This document shows, one piece after another, positions 43,640 to 52,235 of a DNA stretch of 64,000 bases. Each line of letters begins with the position of its first letter. Positions within the stretch are counted from its first letter, which is position 1. Under the pieces are notes generated by a model. That model was not told the DNA's origin. It did no database searches and was given only the letters and a program-made list of their open reading frames with translations. This stretch comes from Avimonas intestinalis. Lineage in GTDB: Bacteria; Bacillota; Clostridia; Oscillospirales; Acutalibacteraceae. Location: NCBI GenBank assembly GCA_904380375.1, contig CAJFID010000011.1:6306-70305 (forward strand), in the 5' to 3' direction. A program made the position numbers and the translations under genes.

Positions 43640-46600
43640 CTACAGGGAGGAGGCGGAAAGCCCGAGCTTCTCCTCCACCTCGCTGGCACGCAGCTCGAGC
43701 AGCTTGGAGACGCCCTGCTCCTGCATGGTTACGCCGTAGAGCACGTCGGCCTCCTCCATCGTGCCGCGGCGGTGGGTGATGACGATGAACTGCGTCTTAT
43801 CCGACATCCGCCGCAGATACGCAGCGTAGCGGTCCACGTTCACGTCGTCCAGCGCGGCCTCGATCTCGTCGAGCACGCAGAAGGGGGATGGGCTGACCTT
43901 AAGGATGGCGAACAGCAGCGCGATGGCGGCCAGCGCCTTTTCGCCGCCCGAGAGCACGTCCATATTCAGGATCACCTTGCCGGGCGGCTGCACGTGCATC
44001 TCAATGCCGGAATGCAGGATATCGTCCGGGTCGGTCAGCTTGAGGTCGGCCTTGCCGCCGCCGAACAGCTCGGCGAACACCTCCCCATAGTGATAATTGA
44101 TCTGGTTGAAGCGGTCCAGGAAAATTTCCCGCATCTGCACGGTCAACTCCCCGATGAGCTTTAGCAGCTCGTCGCGGGAAACCTCCACGTCCTTGACCTG
44201 GGCGGAAAGGAATTCGTAGCGCTCGCTGACCTCCTTATATTCTTCAATCGCATCAACGTTGACGCTGCCCAGGGCGCGGATTTTCCCCTTGAGCTCGCTC
44301 AGCCGGCGGTTGGCCCTTCCCGCGTCCTCAATCGGCTTGGCGGCGGCCTCCGCTTCCATGCGGGTAAGCTCGTATTCCTCGTACAGGCGGCGGATGACGT
44401 CGTCGCTGTCCTTTTCCACCGCGGCGGCTTTTTCCTCCAGCCGGGCGATCTCGCGGCCCGCCTGTTCCCGCTCGTCCGCCTTCTCCCGGGATAAGCGGCG
44501 GAGCTCGGTCTGCTTCTGCTCCCCTTCGGCGCGGCGGGCGACCAGGGCCTCCACCTGCCCGGCCGTCTGCGCGGCGCGGGCGCGGCGGTCCTCCGCCTCC
44601 TGGCTCAGGGCCGCGATGCGGGCCTCAATGTCCGCGTTCGTCCCCTCAAGCTCGGCGATGCGGGTCAGCAGCGCCTCCTGCCGGCCGGCGGCGTCCGCCT
44701 GCCGGGCGCGCAGCGTCTCCGCCGCCGCCTCGGCGGCTTCGATCTCCTTATGCAGCGTGAGGACCCGCAGCTTGTTTTCCGTCACCCGGGCAGAAAGCGC
44801 CTCCCGCTGCTCCGCCAGCTCCTGCCGGCCGCCGGTCAGGGCGGCGAGCTTTTCTTCCACCGCCGCTTTTTCCTCTTCGGCCCGTCCGGCCTCCTCCTGG
44901 GCCTGGTCGGCCAGGCGGCGGCATTCCTCCGCCCGGCGGCCCAGCTCCTGCATTTCGGCGGCGGCCTCCTGGGCCGCCTTCTCGCCGGCCTGTGCCTGCT
45001 CGCTCAGGCGGCGGAGCTCCCCTTCAAACCGGATGCGGTCCTCCTGCGCGGTGGCAAGCTCGCCACGGGTGCCGCTTAAGGCGGCTTCGGCGGCGGCGGC
45101 CTCCTGCCCGGCGGCCTTCCACGCCTCCCGCGCCTTTTCCGCTTTGGAGGCAAGGGAGGCGGCCTGCGCCTCGATTTTCTCAATCTCCGCCCGGCGGGAA
45201 AGCAGGCCGGCGCTTTTGACGCTCGAGCCGCCGGTCAGCGAGCCGCCGGCGTTAACCACCTGCCCGTCAAGTGTAACCACCCGGAAACGGTAGCGGTACT
45301 TGCGGGCGATGGCCACCGCGTAGTCCATATCCTCCGCCACCGCGGTGCGGCCCAGGAGGCTGCGCACCACGCCCTCGTATTCGGCGTCGTATTTCACCAG
45401 ATCCGCCGCGATGCCGACGAAGCCGGGCTCCGCCGGCAGCCCGGGTTCGTCAAGCAGGCTTCCCTTGACCGAGGTCAAGGGAAGGAAGGTTGCCCGCCCG
45501 CCGTTGTTGTCCTTGAGGTATTGGATCGCCCGCTTGGCGTTGTCCTCATTTTCCACCACGATGTTTTGGGCGGTAGCCCCCAGGGCGGTTTCCATCGCCA
45601 AAGCCGTATCCGCCGCGGTTTCAATCAGCCGGGTCACCGGGCCGCGGATCCCCCGCAGCGCCCCCCGCTCGGCCTGACGCATGACGGTTTTGACGCTGCC
45701 GGCAAAGCCCTCCATGTTGCGTTCCAGATCGGCCAGCAGGCGGGCGCGGCGGCGTTTTTCCTCCGCATCCAAGCCGAGCCGGTCGGCCTCCTGCTTGGCG
45801 GCTTCCAGGCGGGCGGCGCGGGATTGGTAGCGCAGCTCGTACCCCTTGACCGCGTTTTGCAGGCTTTCCACCTTTTCCTCGCACGCGCGCAGGGCCCCGG
45901 CGCATTCCGCCGCCTCCTTTTTGGCCGCCTCGTTTTGGGCGGTGCGCACCGCGGCGCCGGCGGTGAGCTGGGAAAGCCGCAGGGTAATCTCCTGCAGCGA
46001 CGACTCGCTGGTGACCCCCTTGACCCGGATATCCGCAATCTTCAGCGCGATATCCGACGCCTGCTTGGAAAGCGCCTCCATCTGCCCGGACACCTCATCG
46101 CTCGAGCGGGAAAGCCCCTGCATCTGCTCGCTGAGCTCCAGCTGTTCCTTTTCCGCCGCCGCAATGGCCGTCCGCTTTTCCTCCACCTCTTGAAGCAAGC
46201 GGGCGATCTCCCGGTCAAATTCCTGCCCGCCCGCGCGGGACTGCTCGACCTCCTCCTGCAGGCGGGAAATGTTGTCGGTGTTGTGGTAAATATCGTTGCG
46301 CAGCACGGCCGCGTCCCCGTCGCAGCGGGCGGCTTCCTCTTCCAGCGCCTGCGCGCCGCGGCGGACCTCCTCAATCTGCGCCGCAATCTGCTGGGCCTGC
46401 TGCGCGATTTCCTCGATCTCCTGCTCCAGCCCGTCAATGGCCTCGCCGGCCCCGTCGTACTGGGTGCGGGCCAGCTCCAGCTTTGAGTTCAGCTCCCGCA
46501 GGGATTCCCGCGATACCTCCAGGGTATGCAGCCAGAGGCCGATTTCCAGCTCCTTTTTCTCGCCGGCGTACTCCAGGAATTTCTTCGCCTTTTCCGCCTG

Positions 46601-47221
46601 CTGGGCCAGGGGGCCGACCCGCTCCTCGAGCTCCTGGAGGATATCCCGCAGCCGCAGCAGGTTTTCCTCGGTGGAATTGAGCCGGCGCTCCGCCTCCGTC
46701 TTGCGGTAGCGGTATTTCGCAATCCCGGCGGCTTCCTCGAAAATTTCCCGCCGCTCCTCCGATTTGGAGGCGACGATATCGCCGATCCGCCCCTGGCCGA
46801 TGATCGAATACCCGTCCCGTCCAAGGCCGGTATCCATAAAAAGCATCTGCACGTCCTTCAGGCGGACGGTCGCTCCGCCTAAGAGGTATTCGCTCTCCCC
46901 CGACCGGTAATACCGGCGGGTCACTTTGACCTCGTCGCTGTCGTAGTCCAGCCGGCGGGCGGTGTTGTCGATCACCAGGGAAACCTCCGCAAAGCCCACG
47001 CCGCGGCGGCTGGCGGTCCCGTTGAAGATCACGTCCTCCATCTTGGAGCCGCGCAGGCTTTTGGTGGACTGCTCGCCGAGCACCCAGCGGATGGCATCGC
47101 TGATATTCGATTTGCCGCTGCCGTTCGGGCCGACAACGGCGGTCATCCCTTGGCTAAAGGTCAGCACCGTTTTGTCGGGAAAGGACTTGAAGCCCTGCAA
47201 TTCCAGGGATTTGAGAATCAT
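43640..47221 (-). CDS. smc: Chromosome segregation protein SMC
   Basis: 1193 residues from the ATG at 47221 (MILKSLELQGFKSFPDKT); the GGAGG site is 11 bases away. Walker A is VVGPNGSGKSNISDAIRW, with LGEQSTKSLRGSKMEDVIF. Two long coiled coils, each about 350 residues, flank a hinge near 505-680 (GIRGPVTRLIETAADTALAM, then VTLDGQVVNAGGSLTGGS). The C-terminal head has LSGGEKALAAIALLFAI and FCVLDEIEAALDDVNVDRY. It organises and segregates the chromosome with ScpAB. A structured repeat array lies in its upstream region. Confidence 0.97.
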   Translation of the reverse strand: MILKSLELQGFKSFPDKTVLTFSQGMTAVVGPNGSGKSNISDAIRWVLGEQSTKSLRGSKMEDVIFNGTASRRGVGFAEVSLVIDNTARRLDYDSDEVKVTRRYYRSGESEYLLGGATVRLKDVQMLFMDTGLGRDGYSIIGQGRIGDIVASKSEERREIFEEAAGIAKYRYRKTEAERRLNSTEENLLRLRDILQELEERVGPLAQQAEKAKKFLEYAGEKKELEIGLWLHTLEVSRESLRELNSKLELARTQYDGAGEAIDGLEQEIEEIAQQAQQIAAQIEEVRRGAQALEEEAARCDGDAAVLRNDIYHNTDNISRLQEEVEQSRAGGQEFDREIARLLQEVEEKRTAIAAAEKEQLELSEQMQGLSRSSDEVSGQMEALSKQASDIALKIADIRVKGVTSESSLQEITLRLSQLTAGAAVRTAQNEAAKKEAAECAGALRACEEKVESLQNAVKGYELRYQSRAARLEAAKQEADRLGLDAEEKRRRARLLADLERNMEGFAGSVKTVMRQAERGALRGIRGPVTRLIETAADTALAMETALGATAQNIVVENEDNAKRAIQYLKDNNGGRATFLPLTSVKGSLLDEPGLPAEPGFVGIAADLVKYDAEYEGVVRSLLGRTAVAEDMDYAVAIARKYRYRFRVVTLDGQVVNAGGSLTGGSSVKSAGLLSRRAEIEKIEAQAASLASKAEKAREAWKAAGQEAAAAEAALSGTRGELATAQEDRIRFEGELRRLSEQAQAGEKAAQEAAAEMQELGRRAEECRRLADQAQEEAGRAEEEKAAVEEKLAALTGGRQELAEQREALSARVTENKLRVLTLHKEIEAAEAAAETLRARQADAAGRQEALLTRIAELEGTNADIEARIAALSQEAEDRRARAAQTAGQVEALVARRAEGEQKQTELRRLSREKADEREQAGREIARLEEKAAAVEKDSDDVIRRLYEEYELTRMEAEAAAKPIEDAGRANRRLSELKGKIRALGSVNVDAIEEYKEVSERYEFLSAQVKDVEVSRDELLKLIGELTVQMREIFLDRFNQINYHYGEVFAELFGGGKADLKLTDPDDILHSGIEMHVQPPGKVILNMDVLSGGEKALAAIALLFAILKVSPSPFCVLDEIEAALDDVNVDRYAAYLRRMSDKTQFIVITHRRGTMEEADVLYGVTMQEQGVSKLLELRASEVEEKLGLSASSL

Positions 47222-47332
47222 CGGGGTGAATACCTCCCAAGTTAAAGATATGGCTGCTTCGTCCGCACGCCGCAGATTTCGGAATGGGAATTTCTCCCAC
47301 ATCAGCACAAAAAGCCGCGTTTTTCAGCGAAG

Positions 47333-47361
47333 ACGATAACGGACCGTGCGTAAAAATTCAA
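47333..47361 (-). promoter_or_regulatory. likely sigma-A promoter of smc
   Basis: Minus-strand TTGAAT (47361-47356), a 17-base spacer and TATCGT (47338-47333), about 110 bases upstream of the ATG. The repeat array begins 185 bases further upstream. Confidence 0.5.
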
Positions 47362-47533
47362 ATTACGGAACAAGACGGGAAAATTCGGATAACCGTTCCG
47401 CGGATTTTTGATTCCTTTTCCTGCCGGGCAGCTTCGCTGCGCCTGGCACGATCAGCCCTCCATCTTCCCAAAAAACAAAGGCTTTCGGCAGGGCCGGGCC
47501 CCTCTCTGCCTCCCGCCTGTCCCGCAGCCCGCG

Positions 47534-47908
47534 CAGACGTTTTTCGCCTGTCCACCAATTTCACATTTTTCCACGTCAGGGCCGATTTTGTGGAAAATAT
47601 GCCGTGTTTTCACGGATTTTGCAGAAGCCGCGCGCGGTTTTGGGAAGAAACGGCAGGCGGATTCCGGGTATTTCATAGGCATATCCCGCCTGTTCACCGA
47701 TTTCACATTTTTCCACCCGGGCCCGGATTTTGTGGAAAATCCGCCGTAACCGCACGGATACGGGCGGAAATCCCGGAAATTGCAGGAGGGAGCCCTCCGG
47801 CGGATATCGCTATTCTACCCGTATCCCGCCTGCCGCACAGGCGATTTCCGCCTGTCCACCAATTTCACATTTTTCCACCCGGAGCCGGGATTTGGTGGAA
47901 AACCGCCC
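47534..47908. repeat. three-unit structured 59-bp repeat array upstream of smc
   Basis: Units lie at 47546-47604, 47688-47746 and 47850-47908, spaced 142 and 162 bases start to start. The first 29 bases of units 1 and 3 are identical, beginning GCCTGTCCACC. Each unit holds TTTTCCAC, a short GC-rich dyad (for example CCGGGCCCGG) and GTGGAAAA, so it folds into a stem. Each is preceded by CAGGCG-like bases that pair with its CGCCTG start. TTTTCCACA on the minus strand (47597-47589 and 47739-47731) fits the relaxed DnaA-box pattern TTWTNCACA. The rest of 47222-48008 has no supported gene. Confidence 0.75.
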
Positions 47909-48008
47909 CGGCTAGGCCCCCGCAGCGTCAGAGCCAAAAGGGGGCCGCGGCAGAATCCCGGCAGGCGGCGGCAGGCGGCGGCCGCCGCCCGGTGCCTTTC
48001 CCAGCGCC

Positions 48009-48593
48009 CTATCCCCGCCCGGCCGGGACGGCGGCCGGAGCTGCCGCACGGGCCTGCGCCCACTCCTCGCGCAGGATGGCGTATTCGTAGGTATCCTGCC
48101 AAAGCGGCCGCCCTTCCCGGTCCCGCTTATACCAGACATTCTGCCTGAGATGCCCCTCCCGGCGCAGGCCGAGCTTTTCCAGCAGACGCCAGGAAGCGGT
48201 ATTGAGCGGGCTGCACGCGGCGACAATCCGCCGCGCTTTGCCGCTTTCAAAGGCCGCGTCCATCAAGGCGCGGGCGCTCTCATACGCATAGCCCTGCCGT
48301 TGGAACCGTGCGGCGAACACAAAGCCGATTTCAAAAGCCTCAAACGGCCGCGGCGCAAAGTACAGGTTGCCGATCATCGGCCCGCCCTCTTCCTTCAGGC
48401 AGACGGCGATAAAGCTGCGGTCCCGCGCCCGGGCGGCCGCTTCCTTACGGCATTCCTTCTCGGTATAGGTTTCATACGGCTCGTACCGCACCACCCCGTC
48501 ATCCGACAGATACCGGTACAGGTCGGCCCAGTCCGAAGCCCGGAACCGCCGGAGCAGCAGGCGTTCGGTCTCAAGGCATGTCGTCACAGCCAC
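48009..48593 (-). CDS. GNAT acetyltransferase, RimJ/RimL type
   Basis: 194 residues. LETERLLLRRFRASDWADLY is the family start; IGNLYFAPRPFEAFEIGFVF and FQRQGYAYESARALMDAAFE (motif A) and SPLNTASWRLLEKLGLRREG (motif B) are typical of ribosomal-protein-like N-acetyltransferases. It lies between rnc and smc, which are adjacent in many relatives, so it is probably an insertion into the block. The substrate is unknown. Confidence 0.88.
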   Translation of the reverse strand: MAVTTCLETERLLLRRFRASDWADLYRYLSDDGVVRYEPYETYTEKECRKEAAARARDRSFIAVCLKEEGGPMIGNLYFAPRPFEAFEIGFVFAARFQRQGYAYESARALMDAAFESGKARRIVAACSPLNTASWRLLEKLGLRREGHLRQNVWYKRDREGRPLWQDTYEYAILREEWAQARAAAPAAVPAGRG

Positions 48594-48633
48594 CCCTCCT
48601 CAACGGGCGATTCAGGCCGCCTCCAACGGCGGC

Positions 48634-49362
48634 CTACCGCCCAACATCGTCGTACCCCATCAGCTGAAGAGCCTCGCGCGCCGCCTGCTGCTCGGCCTCC
48701 TTTTTGCTCCGCCCGCGGCCCTTGCCGATGACGTTGGAATTGAGATGTACTTCGACCCGGAAGGTTTTGTCGTGATCCGGCCCGCTCTCACCCGTCAGGA
48801 CATAATCCAGCCGCTCTTCGGGGTTCTGCTGGATAATCTCCTGGAGGGTGGTCTTATAATCCTTAAAAGGAAGCCGCCGGTGGTTGGCCAGCTCTTTTTT
48901 CAGGAAGGGGAGCAAAAAGGCCCGGGCGGCCGGCATCCCGCCGTCCAAAAAAATCGCCGCCGTGACCGCTTCAAACGCGTCGGCAAGGATCGACGGCCGC
49001 TGCGCCCCGCCGGTGCGGGCCTCCCCCTTGCCCAGCAGCAAGTATTTGCCCAGCTCCAGCTCCTGCGCATAGGCAAAAAGCGCCTTCTCGCACACCAGCG
49101 CCGCCCGTAGCTTGGTCAGCTCCCCCTCCGGGCCGGTTTCGTTGTGAAAAAGATGGACCGCCGTCACCATGCCGAGCACCGAATCCCCCAGGAATTCCAG
49201 CCGCTCGTTGCTTTTGTACTCCCCCGCCCGGCGCTCGTTGGCGAAGGAGGAATGGGTCAGCGCATTCTCCAAAAGCCGGGGGTTCTGGAAGGTATAGCCC
49301 AGCTTGCCCATCAGCTCCTGCAAAGGCTGCGTGTCCGTTTTATCCGCCGTATGCATTGCCAT
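48634..49362 (-). CDS. rnc: Ribonuclease III
   Basis: 242 residues. The RNase III signature NERLEFLGDSVLG lies at about 52-64, with LADAFEAVTAAIFLDGG carrying further acidic catalytic residues. A C-terminal double-stranded RNA-binding domain (DYKTTLQEIIQQ, then GRGRSKKEAEQQAAREAL) completes it. It processes rRNA and double-stranded RNA. It is preceded by the degenerate ACP-like gene with about 30 bases between. Confidence 0.97.
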   Translation of the reverse strand: MAMHTADKTDTQPLQELMGKLGYTFQNPRLLENALTHSSFANERRAGEYKSNERLEFLGDSVLGMVTAVHLFHNETGPEGELTKLRAALVCEKALFAYAQELELGKYLLLGKGEARTGGAQRPSILADAFEAVTAAIFLDGGMPAARAFLLPFLKKELANHRRLPFKDYKTTLQEIIQQNPEERLDYVLTGESGPDHDKTFRVEVHLNSNVIGKGRGRSKKEAEQQAAREALQLMGYDDVGR

Positions 49363-49392
49363 CCCGCCTTTCTGTTCACCCGTTTGCCGCCG

Positions 49393-49626
49393 TTACAGCT
49401 TGTCACCGACGCAGGCCACGATGTCTTCAACCGTCTCCCATCCGGAAACCTCCTCGTCGCCCAGCTCCACCCCGAATTCCTCCGACAGCAGGGCGGCGAT
49501 TTCCTTTAGGTCGTCGTCGTCAAGGTTGTAGTACCGCAGCTCGTCGGTGATCTCCACCTCCTGGACAGGGCCGTCAAACTGCACCACATGCTGCAGCAGC
49601 AGCGCCCGCACAAATTCCCATACCAT
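49393..49626 (-). CDS. ACP-like protein lacking the phosphopantetheine serine
   Basis: 77 residues from the ATG at 49626, nine bases after GGAGG; the frame open to 49800 is not family-like. It aligns without gaps to the real ACP of the fab operon around the prosthetic-group site: ACP GIDSLDTVELLMNLE versus NLDDDDLKEIAALLSEE here, so the Ser (34 in ACP) is Asp37. The next part, FGVELGDEEVSGWETVEDIV, keeps the ACP helix III/IV pattern. It holds the acpP position between plsX and rnc. It cannot carry 4'-phosphopantetheine; a structural or regulatory role is inferred. Confidence 0.7.
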   Translation of the reverse strand: MVWEFVRALLLQHVVQFDGPVQEVEITDELRYYNLDDDDLKEIAALLSEEFGVELGDEEVSGWETVEDIVACVGDKL

Positions 49627-49649
49627 TTCTGCATCCCTCCACACGCCGC

Positions 49650-50297
49650 TTAGGAAGCGCCTTTCCCCAGCCGCTCCGACACATCGGACACGATGTCGCC
49701 CACCGTCGTCCAGCCGGCGACGCCTTTCCCTGTCAGCTGGACGCCGAAGTGCCCTTTCAACGCCGCCGCCAGCATCCGGCGTTCCCCCTCCGCCAGCCAT
49801 TCGGACAGGGCGTCCGTATCCAGCGGCACCTTGGGAATCTCCGGATTTTCTAAATATTCCTGTAAATACCTCGTCACCACAATCTCTGGGCCGCGCGGCT
49901 CCGGCTTCAGCGTCCAGATCCAGAAGTGGGAGGTAAACGCACCGCCGCCATAGGAATAGACCCGTCCGTCCAAGAGCAGGTACCCGGAGCTTCCGGGGCT
50001 TTCCCTATCCATAACCACGCCGTCAATCTCCGCCAGCGCCCGGGAATCCACATACCGGGTAAAATACCGCAGCGGCTTGCCCGGCATCTTGATATACGGT
50101 TCGCCGCTCACCGTGAGGGAAAGCCCCATGCCAAGGCCCGCCCAGCCGTTTATCGTATCGGTGGTCAAGAGCTGGGCGCAAAGGGAAAAAAGCGCCGCGA
50201 TTAGGACAAGGCCCGCAATCGCCGCAGCCAGCGCTTTATGGAGCCGATGCTTCCGGCGGTATTCCTCCGCGTCGGTGCGCTTTGCTGTTCCCGCCAT
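49650..50297 (-). CDS. Single-pass membrane protein with ACP-like C-terminal domain
   Basis: 215 residues. A basic start (KRTDAEEYRRKHRLHK) and a helix at about 22-44 (ALAAAIAGLVLIAALFSLCA) predict N-in, C-out topology. The middle (60-145) is beta-rich. Residues about 165-211 resemble the neighbouring ACP-like protein: FGVQLTGKGVAGWTTVGDIV against FGVELGDEEVSGWETVEDIV, 12 identities in 20. The gene directly precedes the ACP-like gene (23 bases) and has a likely own promoter at 50361-50390. Not otherwise recognised. Confidence 0.7.
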   Translation of the reverse strand: MAGTAKRTDAEEYRRKHRLHKALAAAIAGLVLIAALFSLCAQLLTTDTINGWAGLGMGLSLTVSGEPYIKMPGKPLRYFTRYVDSRALAEIDGVVMDRESPGSSGYLLLDGRVYSYGGGAFTSHFWIWTLKPEPRGPEIVVTRYLQEYLENPEIPKVPLDTDALSEWLAEGERRMLAAALKGHFGVQLTGKGVAGWTTVGDIVSDVSERLGKGAS

Positions 50298-50360
50298 TTG
50301 GTCATCCTCCCTTTCCTTTGCTCTTCAGAGCGTTTCAAAACGCTGCCGGATCCCGCCTTC

Positions 50361-50390
50361 ATCCTACCATTTTGGAGGATAAATCCGCAA
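50361..50390 (-). promoter_or_regulatory. likely promoter of the ACP-like pair
   Basis: Minus-strand TTGCGG (50390-50385), an 18-base spacer and TAGGAT (50366-50361), about 65 bases before the membrane-protein ATG. Confidence 0.45.
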
Positions 50391-50457
50391 GGACCGGCGC
50401 TTAAAAAAAACTTAGGAAGGGCTTAAAAAGGCGAAAGAATGGAGAGCGGCCCGGCGG

Positions 50458-51483
50458 TCAGCCCTGCTTTTGCTCCGGCTGATCCGCCTTTTCCGCCGGC
50501 CGGACGGCCGCGGCGATCTGGTCAATCACGCCCTTGGCAGCGAAATCCGCCGCCACCCGGATCGCGTTTTTCACCGCCGGCGCTTTGGAGTTGCCGTGGG
50601 TCTTGATGACCGGCTTGCTCACGCCCAGGAGGGGGGCCCCGCCGTATTCGGAGGTATCCATCTTCTTTTTGAAGCCCTTGAGGTAGGGCTTGACCAGCAG
50701 CGCGGCGATCTTGGTGCGCAGGTTGGTTAAAAACAGCCCTTTGATGTTGCGCATCACGATGTCGGCCGTTCCCTCCATCGTTTTGAGAAAGACGTTGCCG
50801 GTAAAGCCGTCGGCCACCACCACGTCCGCCACATTGTCGGGCACGTCGCGCGCCTCGACGTTGCCCACAAAAGTGAGGCCGCTTTCCTTGAGCAGGGCGA
50901 ATGCCGTGTGCTGCAGCTCGCCGCCCTTGGTGTCCTCAGTACCGACGTTCATCAGGCCGACCCGGGCCGGCTTGCCGCCGCCGAGCACGCTGCTCATATA
51001 AATGCTGCCCATATGGGCGAACTGCAGCAGCATCTCCGGCCGGCATTCCACATTGGCGCCGGAGTCGATCAGCATAAAGGGGCCCTTATCGCCCGGCATC
51101 AGCGCGGCCAAAGCGGCACGGGATACCCCCTTGATCCGCTTGACCAGGAAGGTCGCCCCCATAATCAGGGCGCCGGTGCTGCCGGCGCTGACAAAGGCGT
51201 CCCCCTCGCCCGCCGCCAGGCGGCGGAGCCCTTCGGCCATTGAGCAGTTTTTCTTTTCCTTGAGGATGCTCTTGGGCTCGTCCTCCATCCCGATGACGTC
51301 GGGCGCGTCAAAGATGGCGATCCCGTCCAGGGAAATGCCGTTTTCCTGCGCGACACGGCGGATCTCCTCCTCCCGGCCGACCAGGGCGACCTCCACCTTG
51401 TATTCTTCGTGGGCGAGCGCCGCCCCCTTGATCACCTCAAGCGGGGCGTTGTCCCCGCCGAACGCATCGACAATCACGCGCAT
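50458..51483 (-). CDS. plsX: Phosphate acyltransferase PlsX
   Basis: 341 residues from the ATG at 51483, seven bases after AGGAAGG. MRVIVDAFGGDNAPLEVIKG is the family start; VSAGSTGALIMGATFLVKRI, DSGANVECRPEMLLQFA and VVADGFTGNVFLKTMEGTAD are PlsX motifs. It makes acyl-phosphate from acyl-ACP for PlsY. It is transcribed divergently from the fab operon, with a good promoter. In many Firmicutes plsX precedes the fab genes in one operon, so a rearrangement is inferred. Confidence 0.96.
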   Translation of the reverse strand: MRVIVDAFGGDNAPLEVIKGAALAHEEYKVEVALVGREEEIRRVAQENGISLDGIAIFDAPDVIGMEDEPKSILKEKKNCSMAEGLRRLAAGEGDAFVSAGSTGALIMGATFLVKRIKGVSRAALAALMPGDKGPFMLIDSGANVECRPEMLLQFAHMGSIYMSSVLGGGKPARVGLMNVGTEDTKGGELQHTAFALLKESGLTFVGNVEARDVPDNVADVVVADGFTGNVFLKTMEGTADIVMRNIKGLFLTNLRTKIAALLVKPYLKGFKKKMDTSEYGGAPLLGVSKPVIKTHGNSKAPAVKNAIRVAADFAAKGVIDQIAAAVRPAEKADQPEQKQG

Positions 51484-51672
51484 GGCGCAACCTTCCTTTC
51501 TGTCCTTCGTTTTGCTTGCCGCCAAAATCACCGGCCGCGCGGGCGAGGCATGTCCCGCAAAGGGCACGGCTTCCCGGCCGCTTCTCCCGTCCGGGCCGCG
51601 CCGGCCAGGCGGGCCGGGGAGCATCCCGCCCCCAGGGATGCAGGAGCCCTCCGGGCAACAGTCCATTCTTTT

Positions 51673-51701
51673 ATATTATCAAGGAATGAAGCTTTTTTCA
51701 A
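51673..51701 (-). promoter_or_regulatory. sigma-A promoter of plsX
   Basis: Minus-strand TTGAAA (51701-51696), a 17-base spacer and TAATAT (51678-51673). It leaves a GC-rich leader of about 185 bases with a perfect hairpin GCATCCC/GGGATGC at 51621-51641. Confidence 0.75.
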
Positions 51702-51848
51702 GCCATATTGCGCCGTTCCGGACGCCGAGAAGCAAGCCCTCTCTGCTCTCCGCACGGGGCGTGCTCATTTTCAGCACGGCAGAAAGAGCTTTCGGGCGAA
51801 CGCATCCCCGCCGGCCGGGCGCCCCTGTGCGCCGCGGTTATCGTCCCG

Positions 51849-51929
51849 CGTTTTGGCGGCCAAGGAATTGGAACATTCCAGAAAATTTCATCGTTTTGGA
51901 ACGCTGGAGGAACTCCATAGGCGTTTTGG
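51849..51929. promoter_or_regulatory. three CGTTTTGG boxes upstream of acpP
   Basis: CGTTTTGG occurs at 51849-51856, 51892-51899 and 51922-51929, the last overlapping the proposed -35. A GGAAT-N6-ATTCC dyad lies between the first two. They may be operator sites for the fatty-acid operon. No known FapR or FabT box was recognised. Confidence 0.35.
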
Positions 51930-51954
51930 TGGAACACAGGCTGTTGCATACTAT
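51926..51954 (+). promoter_or_regulatory. possible promoter of the fab-acc operon
   Basis: TTGGTG (51926-51931), a 17-base spacer and TACTAT (51949-51954), about 50 bases before acpP. The -35 is poor, which suits an activated or weak promoter. Confidence 0.4.
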
Positions 51955-52008
51955 TTCCCGGTAAGCGGCGAGATGCCGCATGAAAAATTTTTGGGAGGCA
52001 ATAGGATT

Positions 52009-52230
52009 ATGTATTTTGACGCCATCGCTAAAATTATTTCGGAACGCACCGGCTGCGACATTTCCGCCGTAAAACCGGAGAGCAAGTTCTCTGAGCTGGG
52101 GATCGACTCCCTGGACACGGTGGAGCTTCTGATGAACCTCGAGGACGAAATCGGCATTGAGATCGAGCTCGACCAGAAGGTGGAGACCGTCGACGATCTG
52201 GACAAATTCATTCAGAGCAAGCAGGGTTAA
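52009..52230 (+). CDS. acpP: Acyl carrier protein
   Basis: 73 residues from the ATG at 52009, ten bases after GGAGG. LGIDSLDTVELLMNLEDEIG contains the Ser34 attachment site in DSL. The helix I/II parts (AIAKIISERTGCDISAVKPE) and acidic end are normal. It carries the growing acyl chain in type II fatty-acid synthesis. It is first in the fab-acc operon, five bases before fabK. The serine-less homologue at 49393-49626 lies on the other side of plsX. Confidence 0.95.
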   Translation: MYFDAIAKIISERTGCDISAVKPESKFSELGIDSLDTVELLMNLEDEIGIEIELDQKVETVDDLDKFIQSKQG

Positions 52231-52235
52231 GAATC

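Noticed and set aside
47534..47908. CRISPR array
   Set aside because: Only three units of 59 bp with 83-103-bp unrelated intervals and internal dyads; no cas genes.
51700..52008. FapR or FabT operator
   Set aside because: No TTAGTACCTAGTCTTAA-like or TTTGANNNTCAAA-like site could be found; only the CGTTTTGG boxes and a weak dyad.
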